DNA of 64,000 bases, taken from assembly GCA_024114885.1 (NCBI GenBank), contig CP099428.1, positions 1,921,459-1,985,458 on the forward strand. Direction: 5' to 3'. Under the pieces are notes generated by a model, which made no database searches, was not told where the DNA came from, and saw only the letters and a list, made by a program, of their open reading frames with translations. Numbering within the stretch: the stretch's first letter is position 1; the number at the start of each line of letters is the position of its first letter. Made by a program: the position numbers and the translations under genes. Below are positions 23,950-35,526 of this stretch, one piece after another. This stretch comes from Septoria linicola. Lineage: Eukaryota > Ascomycota > Dothideomycetes > Mycosphaerellales > Mycosphaerellaceae.

Positions 23950-24289
23950 ACTATCTCCTCTCTCTAAGAGAGCTACTCTTAGCGACAACTCTTACTTTAT
24001 AGGTTATATTCTAGGCTTCCTATTTAGTCTTTATAATATACTTTATATATTCCGCGCCTATCGCGTCTCTAACGCGTTATATCTATAAACCTTTAGTATA
24101 TTATATAAATCTACGCTACGAAGTAAAGAGTTACTATATATATTACGTTTATATAGTAATATATTCCTTACTATAGCGACTATAATTCGTAGCTCGAGTA
24201 TGTTCTTAAAAACTCTTCTAACTCTCTCTTAGACTTTCTCTCTACGTATATAATATTTTCTATATCCTTAGTAAAGCTAGTATCTCTAT

Positions 24290-25147
24290 ACGATAACCGT
24301 ACTACTAATATAAGTATAATACTACTAAAACGTACTAGAGTCGTAGTTACGAACTACCTATCCTATACTATCGACGATATTAGAGGCTATAGAGATATCG
24401 ATATCTATCTCTACTATATTAAGTATATCTATAATAGTATAGCTCTTCGAATACTCCTTAACTACGCTTTACCTACTAATAGACTACGTATAGACGACGA
24501 GTTTACGTACGATAGGGTAATAAAGCCTAGCTAGAAGGTTAAGTACTAGCGCTATAAGCGCTAGTACTACTTCTATAAGTAGATTACTAATAGTAACCTT
24601 AAGCGGTAGGCGCGCTACGTACTATACTACTACTAGTAGCTAGAGACCCTTTCTAAGAGCGTATATAAAGAGTAGGTAAAGCGCTACCTAAAGAGCCTCT
24701 ATATCTCTATTAAGACCTCTAAGAGAGTCTTTACTAGTAATAAAGGTAAAGCTATTAGCGGCTAGGATACGCTATATAAGGCGAGCGCGCTCGCCTTACT
24801 AGCGACTAGTACGATATCTATCGCTAGTCTAGTAGAGACCTAGCGCTAGTCTAACTTTATAGTAGCTATATTTAAGCTATAGTATAAGATATACCTACTT
24901 TTCCTATACGATCCTTATATAATACTAATACTCCTCGTATACTAACTATATAGTAGGCGCCTCTAGTAATACCCTAGACGCTACTATAGAGGCGGCCTAC
25001 TTCGAGAGTAGTAACTAGGAGGAGAGTAAGCTCTCTAAGGACGTAGTATCTAATAAGGAGGTAGAGAAGGATAAGGATAAGGACGTAGAGAGCGTTACTA
25101 GTAGTAGAAACGCTAGCGACGACGCGCTCTCTATAGACGATAAATAA
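24290..25147 (+). pseudogene. Antisense ORF (aORF) of the gypsy family, copy C
   Basis: Lies between pol and the 3' LTR and reads opposite to pol. The frame has a basic middle part and an acidic, lysine/glutamate/aspartate-rich tail ending IDDK with TAA at 25,145-25,147. The same frame with the same stop is present in copy B. TAG codons interrupt it at RIP-type positions, and a frame change occurs near 24,950 in both copies, which may mark an intron. No family recognised. The alternative is that it is chance openness caused by low stop density. Confidence 0.4.
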
Positions 25148-26121
25148 GCGTTTCGCTTACTACCTACTCGCGCCTCTTATATTCTACTTACGCCTATATA
25201 GGCTATAGTTAGATTCTTACTTCTTACTTATAGGTACTATACGACCTACTTAGTAGGCGTATATAAATAATATAGTTTATACTTCGATATATCCTAAATA
25301 TCTTAGTAATTTTCTTACTCTCTTAAATTTAAAGTTTACCTCTATATATAGGTTTAGCGCTTAGTACTTAGTATTACTATATTAGTACCTTAGCGCTTTT
25401 ATCTTACTACGCGCCTACTTACGCGCTACGCTTCGAATACGTCTAGTACTATATAGCTACTAATATATTCTTTAGGTTCCTACTAGTCGTACTCTTTAGG
25501 CTAGCTCTACTAGTAGATTAAGTACTAGTATATACTCTTCCTTACTCGAGTTCTAAGGATCTTCTTAACTTCCTATTTACTCTAGTAGTCTACGAGTAGT
25601 ATACTCTCTACCTACGTCTCGCTACTCTTCTAAGGTTCTAGAAGCGATATATAAAATACGTTATAGATAAGAGCGTTTAGTAGTAGAGCTAAGTAGTACG
25701 CCTACTTCTCTACTACGTTAATTACCTTAAAAAGCCTAGTAAACTTATCTACTAACTTCTTTAAAGGAATCTTTAACTATAGGTTCTTTATCGATAGTAA
25801 GACTATATCGCCGACCTTATATTCCTTAGCCTAATATCTATTATTAAAGTACCTAGCCTACGCCTCGCTTACTTCTCGCTAGCGTTTACTTAGCGTCTTA
25901 TAGTTCTTCTTTAATCTTTCTATAGCTTCCTTAGTAGCTAGTATCTCCTTTTTAAGAAGCGCGCTCTAAGCTTCTCGCCTACTCGTTACTAGCTCTAGAT
26001 TAAAACTATATAGCGCTATAAATAGTAATACCTTTAGTATCGTATACGTACTATTATTATATACGAACTCAGCTTATACTAATAGGTCTACCTAGTTATC
26101 TTATTACTCTATATAGTAGTA

Positions 26122-27539
26122 GTAAGATAAAGGCCTACCTATATACCGTACTTAGTAGTTTTAGTATAAAAGTAAGATAGTAGCTCGTTTCTAAGATAGT
26201 AATATTTACTCTACTTAATTAATTAAATATCCTACGGTCCTAGTATAGGCTCTTAGTCTTAGGACTACTAGTTTAAGCTCGTTACTACTAGTTAATATAT
26301 ATATTATAAGACTATTACTCTCTAAATAGGTCTTGTTCTATAGCGACTACTCTTATACCTACCTAGGAGGTTAGTATTAAAGTAGTTATTATCTATTAAT
26401 AGAGCTAAAGATAGAGCTATCTCTTCTCTCTTATACTAGGACTAGAAGCGTAGAGGGTAGAAGGTAGCCTTAAAGCGAGAACTAATATACTATAAATATT
26501 AATAAGAGGCCTAAAGGAGCCTACGTAAGAGGCGACTTAAAGAGCTATAATAACGTAGAAGCCTCTAGAATATAGATATCGCTCTAACCTAGAAAAGTTA
26601 TAAACCTCTAGTATCTCTTAGTACGGATCTATTTAGTAATTATTATATAGATAGTAAGGTAAATTACTATATCGGAGATTTGCTTAGGGTCTCTATACTT
26701 ATAATAGTCTTTAATTAGATCCTAGTTTAGCGTAAAAACGCTCTCGTTTAGATAGTATAGAGGCTATAGGATAGGCTAGACTCGTCTAGGTAATCTCGTA
26801 TCCTCTAGTATATAGATCGCTTAGAATAAGCTCTAGTATAGTATTAGACGCTAATCGTTTAGCTAAGGACACTAATTACGTCTAAGGCCCTAGACCTAGT
26901 ATATAGTATAGGCTAACGTAATATTATACTACTATAGTTATATAGCGAATTACTTAAATAAGTAAGATAGACGCGCCTAGCTATAAATAGTCGAACTATA
27001 TAATACGATATACCTTCGCTTATTAGGTATAATTAATATAGCCTCGGTATTATAAAGAAAAGTTTAACGTTTACCTTCTAATAGCTAATAAAATTTTAGA
27101 CTCTTATTTTTTTTAGTTATCGTTTTAAACGATAACTATATTTTATTTAAAAACTTGATTAAGGAGAGTATAATATACTCTTAGAATACCTTTAAACGAG
27201 CTCTATAAGTAAATTAGTATCTACTAGCTAGCCTATAATACTAGATAGTAGCTTATCTAACCTACTTAATAAGTAAATTCGAAGATCTCTAGTAAAGCTA
27301 CTACTCGCTTTTACTTTATTCTCTCTACTAGACAACGATATATCTATAGAAGCTAAGGACTAAGGAGGTACTAACCTTAACTCTAATACTAATATCTTTT
27401 AAGGACCGAACTTAGAAGGTAGACTATCTATAACGTAGTTCTAGCTACTTATAGAGACTATCTAAGTAACCTAAAGCTAGAAGATAATTATCGCTTAGGT
27501 TCCGCTACTACCTAGCTTAGACTAGAATCTCTTCTTTAA
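26122..27539. other. Unassigned RIP-mutated sequence between gypsy C and element E
   Basis: No LTR, no domain signal that I can defend. Around 27,117-27,142 there is a palindrome (TAGTTATCGTTTT / AAACGATAACTA). A near match occurs at about 30,248-30,276, which could hint at a repeated terminal or regulatory sequence of element E, but I could not define LTRs from it. Confidence 0.4.
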
Positions 27540-30500
27540 TAAAGAGAACGTAACTAAGTATATTAAGCGTTTTAAAGTACTATATAGGAACTACGCTATT
27601 CTACTTATTAATAATAATAAATAGCTTTATAAGAAGTTACTTACTTAGGTTACGGTTGTCTAATATAGAAGATACTAGCGCCTTAATAGTTTCTACGATC
27701 GAGACTATACTAAGTTTAAAGAGTCGATTATTAAGAAGTACTAAAAGTACGATAATATATATATACTTAGAAACCGCTACTATATAGAAAATCTTTATAA
27801 GGTCGACTATAGCGAGGATAATAATCTCTTAGAGTACTTAAGGTAGTTTATACTCTACTCTAATACTATACCTACTTTATATATAGACGAGCGTTCTCGT
27901 ACTCTTCTATTCGTATAAGGCCTTCTATTTCGTTTTAGTAAGAGACTCTAGGCCTATCTTAGGTTAGACCTTAATAATAGTAACTTAGATTATAGTAAGC
28001 TTTTAAAGATAGCCTAGCGTTAGATTAATAGTAATAAGGACTTTAAATTAGAAGTATATAACGAAGGCGGTAGAGATGTCTAGTAGTTATATAAAGTAGT
28101 AAAGAAGTCTACTTTAAGACTAAACTCTAAGTTTAAGGCTAGAGAAATAGTAGTCTATAAAGGCTATAAACTAGTAAGCGTCGATAATATTACTACTAGT
28201 ATATAAGACCTTATAATTACTACGATTCGCCGACTCGAAGAAGGAGGCCTATAGCTACTACGCCTATTAATAGGATAGTAGGCGAAGTCTTACGCTTACG
28301 ACTATCTATATATTCTAAGGCCTACTTATAGCTAGGAGATTTTAATTAATTAAGCTATAATAGATAATAGGTTAATAATTAAGGCCTACGTAGCGATCGC
28401 TCTAAAGATTTTAGGTTATTAGATATATAGGCTCGAAGGCTATATAGCTATAAACTACGAGTACCTATAGTAGTTTAAGACTAAGAGCTTAATATATAGA
28501 GATCTAAAGACTAGTATTATATACTATAGAACGCCTCGCCTAGGTATAGAAAAGATATAATACTACTAGAACAAGAAGCTACTAAAGCTATTCGTATTAA
28601 TAGAAGTATTAGAGTAGCGCTATAGAAAGATTAATCTTAAAAATATAGATCGTTTATTAACGCTAAGAGCGAGCTAGTAGAGGATAGCGAATAAGGTAGC
28701 TAGTATCGATAGTCTTATTAATATTAGCTAAGTCGCTTCTATTACCTAGAAGGATTAAGACGATCTAATCGGCGCCTACGTAGCTAGAGATAGCGTAAAG
28801 ACAAAGTAGAACCTAAACTCTTCTTATCTAGTTAGAGGATAGCTAATAGGAGTATAGAAGCAAATTACGACTTAGGCTATAGCTATAAGAACCTACGCTT
28901 ATCGTTACTCTTATATTAAAGAGGTTAAAGATAAAAACTAGCTAGCTCCTTACCTTATAGATATAAGAGAGTTAGAGGATTCTTAAACTTAGAGATATAA
29001 TAACGATAAGATCGAGAATAAGTAGATATACGACTACCTAAATAGTCTACTAGTTCTAGTCGCTCCTACGTATACTTAAAAGCGAAAGAAGATTAAAGAG
29101 CCTCTAAAGACTAAGCGTATAGATAACTACCTTCGAGCTATATACGCTAATAATAACGCTAATATCTTCTAGATAGATAAAATACTCGAATCTAAGATCT
29201 AGTTAAGCTTAGTAGAGATTATTCTCTATAGCGAGCGAGCGTCGTATTCCTTATAGAGTCGTGTTCTAAATTATATAGATCTATATAAGAAGCTTAATAA
29301 GCTCTAGGTAAAGAAGTATACGAATAGAGATAGTAGAGCTAAGATTAGTATATATTCCTTACTATCTAAAGCCTTTAGCGATATAGTAGAGAAGCTAATA
29401 AAAGCTATTTTAGAGACCGATATTAAGGCCTTCTAGGCTACTACTATAGCGATTAATATAGTAAAACCTAGGCCTACTTCTAAGCTTTATAAATAGACTA
29501 ATAATATCCTTCTATTATTTAATAATATCTATTAGATTATTCTAAGTATCTATATATCTATAAAGTATAGATCTCGAATAATAGCTTATAAGTCTTTAAT
29601 CGACGAGAAGGCTAAGTTAATAATTATACTAATCGAATACGTTCGAAAGCTTTAAGTTAGTATAATTTCTCTTAGTAATATTACTATAGAAGGAGTTAGA
29701 GGTAAAGTTACTTTTATTAGGTACTATCTAGAGGTATTAATCGATATCTTTAGCGTAAGAGTTACTATACTATTTCTAGTCTTACTAGCGAATAGCTCGA
29801 TCTTACTTAGCTAGCTAGGAGCCTTAGGCGTAGTAAGTATACCTAGCTTCTAAGAACTACGATAATAGCTCTTAGAAGAGCTTAATTAGTACTCTAGACG
29901 GCTATATTATTATATTTACTAGCTTTAATAGCTATAGTAATATACGAACTATAGAATAAGTCCTAGGAAAAGCTAGAGTACTAAGAAACTAGCTCTAGTC
30001 GATAGTACGAGTTTAGTAGAGGCTCTAATACTTATATCGCGTCTAGATTCTATAGAAGTCGGTATCTAAACTCTAACTTTTAGTAATTACTAGCTAAAGA
30101 ATATAGGATATACTATCGAGGACTCTAGATTATATATTAGCGAGGAGTAGGAGGAGGGATTATAAGCTTTTTAAGCTTCTACTACCTTTTCTATATAAGG
30201 TTTAGTAGTTAGAGGTAAAAACTCTACTTAGAGAGGTTAGCTAGTAGAATATTCTATAGTTATCTTTTTAAACGATAATTATATTATACCTCCTATACTA
30301 TACTTTAAACTATACTAGTAGTATAGATAGATAAGCGATTAGTACTAGTATTCGTTTATAGTTACTAATAGCTCTAAACTCCTAGAGAATTAAGTCTTTA
30401 ATTATCTTACGTAGTAGTTATCGTATATAAAGGTAATTTACTTTAGAGACTATTTTATAGTAGACTTGATTAGATAAAGCACCTCTCTACGATAGTAGCT

Positions 30501-33406
30501 CGAACTATTAAGATAGGTTAATTATAGCTAGACTTAAATATAGTATAACTATCTCGTAGTAGTAGCTATCGAAGGTAACGTTACTAAATTTAGCTAAAAT
30601 AGTCGACTTAAGAAGCTTCTACTAGCTACTAGCGAAGCTAAACTAGCTTATACTAGCGAGCGAGACTTATACTAGAGTATTAGGTATAGTTTTAAAGATA
30701 CTATACTAGTATCTTAATCGAGCTAGGGTTTAAATTATAGAGGCGAATACTTAATAATTGCCTATAGTAAGCTTAGAGAGGCGGAGCTAGCTATCTAAGA
30801 ACCTAGACTCTACGACGAGGTTATCTCTAATAAAGTAGACGACGAGCTTAGTAAGGAGACGTATATTATCTTAGCTACTATTAATATAGCTATAGAGAAA
30901 GCTCGTAATAAAGAAGCTATAGAGTAGTAGAAGCTAGATAATTATATTAGCGCCTATACTCTTTATAAGCGAGTTACTAATAAGATTAAACTAGTAAATA
31001 TAGATATTACTATAACTAATAGCTTAAACCCTAGTAGGTTAAAGAACTAGCGACGGACTTATATTAAGAAGGAAGTAGCTATACTACCTAGTTACCCTAG
31101 TACTAGACCTTATAATAGTAAGTACTTAACTAAGAGGTTCTTAGCGATCGAGCCTAGATTATACCTTATACCTAAACGGCTTATAAAGTTCAAACCTAGT
31201 ATAGAACTACTACTAAAGGAGCTAGATTTATTATACTATATACTAAGGAATCGAGAAGCTACTTTTACGTAGGACTTTATATATTTAGGCTAAATTAATT
31301 CTAATATTACTCTACTATAGAAGATCTAGATAATTCCTTACGAGCTATAGTAGTATCTAGGCTTCAAGCTAAACCTATCGCTATAGTATATAGTAGAAGA
31401 TATACTAAGATAACGAATCTAAGCTAGAACTCTTAAGCTATACTATAGTGTCTATCGAAATCTATACTTTCTTATTAGTAAGAAGATAGAGGTAGGTAAG
31501 CTAAAGAAGTATTAGTTAATTAACGTAGCTTAGAAGTTTAATTAAGTTACTATAAGAGATTCGAACTTACTACCTAACGCTAAGGGTTTCTCTAAGGACT
31601 TTACTAGTTACGTACTAGCCTCGTTAGTTAATATCTTCTCTAGATATAACTAAATCCTACTCGATAAATTATATAGAGACCTTATAGGCTTTAATTTACT
31701 ACTAAGACTATTATAGTAGACGACGTTACTATAAGGAGCTACGAATTCTATTACCTAGTTCGTTCGTATTATTAACTAAGTACTTATAGAGTATATCTCG
31801 TATAAGGTATAGCTATTCCTTAATAATATTAGTATTAAAGAGCCTAAGACGAAGTACGATAGTAAAGAGGTTAAACCTAGCCTCTACTATTACGTTATTA
31901 AATATATTATAGCTATAGACGACGTTCTCTATAATATAGAACGAGCTAATATAATAGTAGCTTTTAATAAGCTATAGCTCTATTACGAATAACTAGCGAT
32001 CGTTAGTTACCTTACTAGTATCGATAGCTACTATCTAGACTTCGCGAGAGTAGCGAAGATTAAGAAATAGCCGACTCTAGAGAATTAGAAGGAGGTTCGA
32101 ACCTTCCTTAGCGTAGTTACGTACTACTACGTCTAGGTTAAAGGCTTTACGATTATCCTTACTCTACTATTTAAACTCTTATAGAAGGATACTAAGTTTT
32201 AATAGACTACCGAACACTAACTAGCTAAAGACGTCGTCTTAAAGGTACTAGTTTCAGCTCTAGCTCTAGTTACTCTTAACTATAGAGAAGAAGTAGGACT
32301 TATTATCGTAGGCGTAGATTCGAGTAGTAAAGATTAAGGATATACGCTTTTCTAATATAATCGAGACGAGCTACTTCTTCGTTATCTAGTTCGATATAAG
32401 TCTAACCTATTTAACCTAGTAGAAGTTAAGTATAATACTAGAAAGTACGAGTACCTTAGTATACTAAAGATATTAAAGAAGCTAAAACTATAGCTATTCG
32501 GAGTATACTTCTAACTAGAGATTAATATAAATACTCTCGTTTACTAGCTTAATAAGGCTACCTCTAATTTACTAAACATAGTAATAACGCGCTAGCTAGT
32601 ATAGATCTACCTCTTCGACTTTAATATTATATATATTCCTAGTAAGAAGTATATAGCTCTAGATTCGTTATCGAGGAAGCCTATTACGCCTAAAGATATA
32701 GAAGCTATAGAATAGGAAGAAGACGTAGATCTAATAATTAATAAGTAATTCTTTAATATCTTTTACGTTAACGCCTTCTCTATATAGGTAATTTAGAGCG
32801 AGCTATCTACGATTAATAGAATCTACTCTTAGGAGTTAATAAATATCGCTTTCGTACTTATACGAATATAAAGACCTAAGAGAGTTTCTAATAATAAATA
32901 TAAGTAGTTAAGAAAGAAGTATTAGCTATTTTATATTAAGAATAACTAGCTCTAGCGCTAAGAACGAGTAGCTAGGCCTCTATAGCGAGTTATCGATAAA
33001 CCTAAAGCGTAGACTCGTATTATTAAGGTATACTACTATAAGAACAGTTACTATAGCGCTAAATAGACGTATAATCTTATCTAGAAACGATAGTAGTAGG
33101 ATAGAGTCTAGGCTTAAATCTTGCTCGCTATTCGATAATATACTATTTATAGTCTTCGGTATAGACGATAAGTATCTAGAGAACTATAAATCCTACTCTA
33201 AGTTATAGTCGGCTAGAGGTAGTATATCGATAGCGTATATATCTTAAAGAACTATTTATTAATAGTTATACGCGAATCTCTATCGCGCTAGCTAGAAGTA
33301 CGTATATTCTAGTACCTAGTAAAGAGTATCTCTTTAGTATAGATAGTAAGGTTTATATAGGAAGAGATCTTTTACTAGTAGAGTACTACTATAGAAGTTA
33401 TCCTCT
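27540..33406 (+). mobile_element. Second gypsy-like retrotransposon family (element E), RIP-degraded, single copy
   Basis: Plus-strand frames in order: a gag-like helical domain (about 27,540-28,010, FKVLYRNYAILL then a long YDRDYTKFKE stretch); a weak retropepsin-like region (about 29,690-29,830); reverse transcriptase (about 31,530-31,850) with VTIRDSNLLP and the palm motif FLNNISIKEP (FLDDI with both D to N, 31,816-31,845); RNase H with GVDSSSKDQGYT-like residues where Q reads as TAA (32,308-32,345); and the end-of-RNase-H region FDFNIIYIPSKKYIALDSLSRK. An integrase start follows, with a Y/H-rich zinc-binding-like part (about 33,040) and IDSVYI, the first catalytic D, at about 33,228. The integrase ends abruptly where unit D1 begins. 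The RT resembles the fungal gypsy group with an FIDDxPIKGP palm rather than that of elements A-C. Confidence 0.75.
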
Positions 33407-33450
33407 TCTAGAGGATATCTTCGGGTTTAGGCTTAGACATTCCTAGGTAC

Positions 33451-34194
33451 TTCTTATTAAGAAATATATATCTCTATACTCTACGTATATAGAGCTCTTA
33501 AACGTACTCTTCTATTTATCTCTACGACGTAGTATTATTATATAACTACGTCGCGTAGTCGGTAGCTTTTAGCGTCGTAATTAGGTCTAAGTATAATAAA
33601 GAGTCGATTACGCTCTAGAACAATATAGTAACGTCGTATACTAGATACTTCTTATTAAGAAATATATATTTCTATACTCTACGTATATAGAGCTCTTAAA
33701 CGTACTCTTCTATTTATCTCTACGACGTAGTATTATTATATAACTACGTCGCGTAGTTAGTAGCTTTTAGCGTCGTAATTAGGTCTAAGTATAATAAAGA
33801 GTCGATTACGCTCTAGAACAATATAGTAACGTCGTATACTAGATACTTCTTATTAAGAAATATATATCTCTATACTCTACGTATATAGAGCTCTTAAACG
33901 TACTCTTCTATTTATCTCTACGACGTAGTATTATTATATAACTACGTTACGTAGTCGGTAGCTTTTAGCGTCGTAATTAGGTCTAAGTATAATAAAGGGT
34001 CGATTACGCTCTAGAATAATATAGTAACGTCGTATACTAGATACTTCTTATTAAGAAATATATATCTCTATACTCTACGTATATAGAGCTCTTAAACGTA
34101 CTCTTCTATTTATCTCTATAACGTAGTATTATTATATAACTACGTCGCGTAGTCGGTAGCTTTTAGCGTCGTAATCGAGTCTAAGTATAATAAA
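33451..34194 (+). repeat. 198-base tandem repeat in D1, 3.75 copies
   Basis: TTCTTATTAAGAAATATATA recurs at 33,451, 33,649, 33,847 and 34,045, an exact 198-base period (66 codons). The last copy is cut at 150 bases, where the 18-base repeat takes over. Copies differ mostly by C/T and A/G changes. One frame is open apart from RIP-type TAG/TAA. Confidence 0.95.
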
Positions 34195-34320
34195 GGGTCT
34201 AGGTATAATAAAGAGCCTAGCTATAATAAATAGCTCGGCTATAATAAAGCGCTTAGCTATAATAAGAGGCCCGGCTATAATAAAGGGTCTAGCTATAATA
34301 AAGAGCCTAGCTATAATAAA
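34195..34320 (+). repeat. 18-base tandem repeat in D1, 7 copies
   Basis: Seven units of the form RRNCYHRGCTATAATAAA. In the frame continuing from the 198-base repeats each unit reads as a hexapeptide ending in YNK. D2 has the same array with 7 units at 43,160-43,285. Confidence 0.92.
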
Positions 34321-34376
34321 GAGGCTCTAACTCGTAAGAGCCTTTATTTAGAAGACGACCTCTAGTAGATTAGAAG

Positions 34377-34442
34377 AAGTAGAATACTTAGCTAGCTAGT
34401 AATTAAAACTCCTACTAGCTAGTAGAGTATTCTATATTCTTC
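34377..34442. repeat. Foldback module 1 (ACTAGCTAGT type)
   Basis: GTAGAATACT on the left is mirrored by AGTATTCTA on the right. Between them are two ACTAGCTAGT-type palindromes separated by an A/T-rich spacer. The same arrangement occurs at 43,341-43,406 in D2. Confidence 0.65.
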
Positions 34443-35292
34443 TTAGTACTATAAGTAGCTACTCTATATACTTTAATTAGCCCCTAATACTACTTATATA
34501 CCTTCTATAGTAATAGTAAAATTCTCTTAAATCTAGCTATATCGCTATCTATATTTTCTTTTAAGAAGTTAAGGTCGTATCCTAACTACTACCTTCGAGA
34601 TATAATATTATTCTAATATATCTCTAAAACATAGTCGTCTATTATCTTCTAACGTCGTAGCTAAAGTAGTATATATATATCGAGAGCGTAACTAGGAACG
34701 ATAGCGATAGTTACGTTTATAGCGTACTATATAGAATAGTACTTTAGCTATAACTACCTATTAGTAATAATAAGGTAATCTTATTATCTACTATCTTAAT
34801 ATAATCGTAGAGTAACTAACTCCTATTCTACTATCTCTTCGACTCTACGTTCTAGATATTCTACTTCCTAACGATCTTAATAATATATAGCTTTTAGAAG
34901 GCGCTCTTTCTATCGACGACTATAATAATCTCTACGATAGTAAAATATCTAATAAATATAGAGTAGATCTTTAGTCTAACTTACTAGAAGTACTAGACCT
35001 ACCTATAGTAGACTCTTCTCTAAGAGATATCGAAGAACTCTTATATAGTCTAATTTCTATATCTAGTAGGGCTAGTAGTATACTACTAACTCGGGACTCT
35101 ACTAATATATCTTCCTCTATAGACTCTCTATAGGTTCGAATAGCCGAGTTCGATAATACTATCGTAAGCTCTAGCGTTATAAGCTCTAGCGACTAGTTAC
35201 TAGAGAGTAGTAAAGCTATATATTATACCTATTCTATTAGTATACTAGATAGAGAGAATAAACTAGAAGACGAAAATATAAGAGACTACGTT

Positions 35293-35526
35293 AATAACTA
35301 GGACTATACTAATAAATAGAATCGTATTAACGACTATAACTATACTAACGACTAGAATCGTACTAACGACTAGGACTACGCTAACGACTAGGACTACGCT
35401 AACGACTAGAATCGTACTAATAACTAGGACTACGCTAACGACTAGGACTACGCTAATGACTAGGACCGCGCTAACGACTAGGACCGCGCTAACGACTAGA
35501 ATCGTACTAATAACTAGGACTAGCCT
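35293..35526 (+). repeat. 18-base coding repeat in ORF1 of D1, 13 copies
   Basis: Thirteen units of AACGACTAGGACTACGCT type. In frame each unit reads N-D-stop-(D/N)-(Y/R)-(A/T), where the TAG is best explained by RIP of TGG or CAG. D2 has only 8 units (44,258-44,401). The copy number differs while the frame is preserved. Confidence 0.92.

Larger units (their letters stand above)
23779..26121 (-). mobile_element. Ty3/gypsy copy C, 3' part only, inverted against copy A
   Basis: Begins on the left with the 3' LTR (23,779-23,949, reverse orientation), then the post-pol region with an antisense frame (24,290-25,147), the chromodomain-like end of pol (about 25,400-25,620) and integrase C-terminal sequence up to about 26,121. 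There the match to copy B stops. Copies A and C share about 320 bases around the integrase C terminus as an inverted repeat (23,460-23,770 against 25,830-26,121). It is either an independent insertion into A that lost its 5' half or a rearrangement product. Confidence 0.82.

Noticed and set aside
33451..34194. Regular repeats resembling a CRISPR-like or satellite array
   Set aside because: Units are contiguous 198-base copies without unique spacers, in a eukaryotic chromosome, and in frame with ORF1. They are a coding-type minisatellite.
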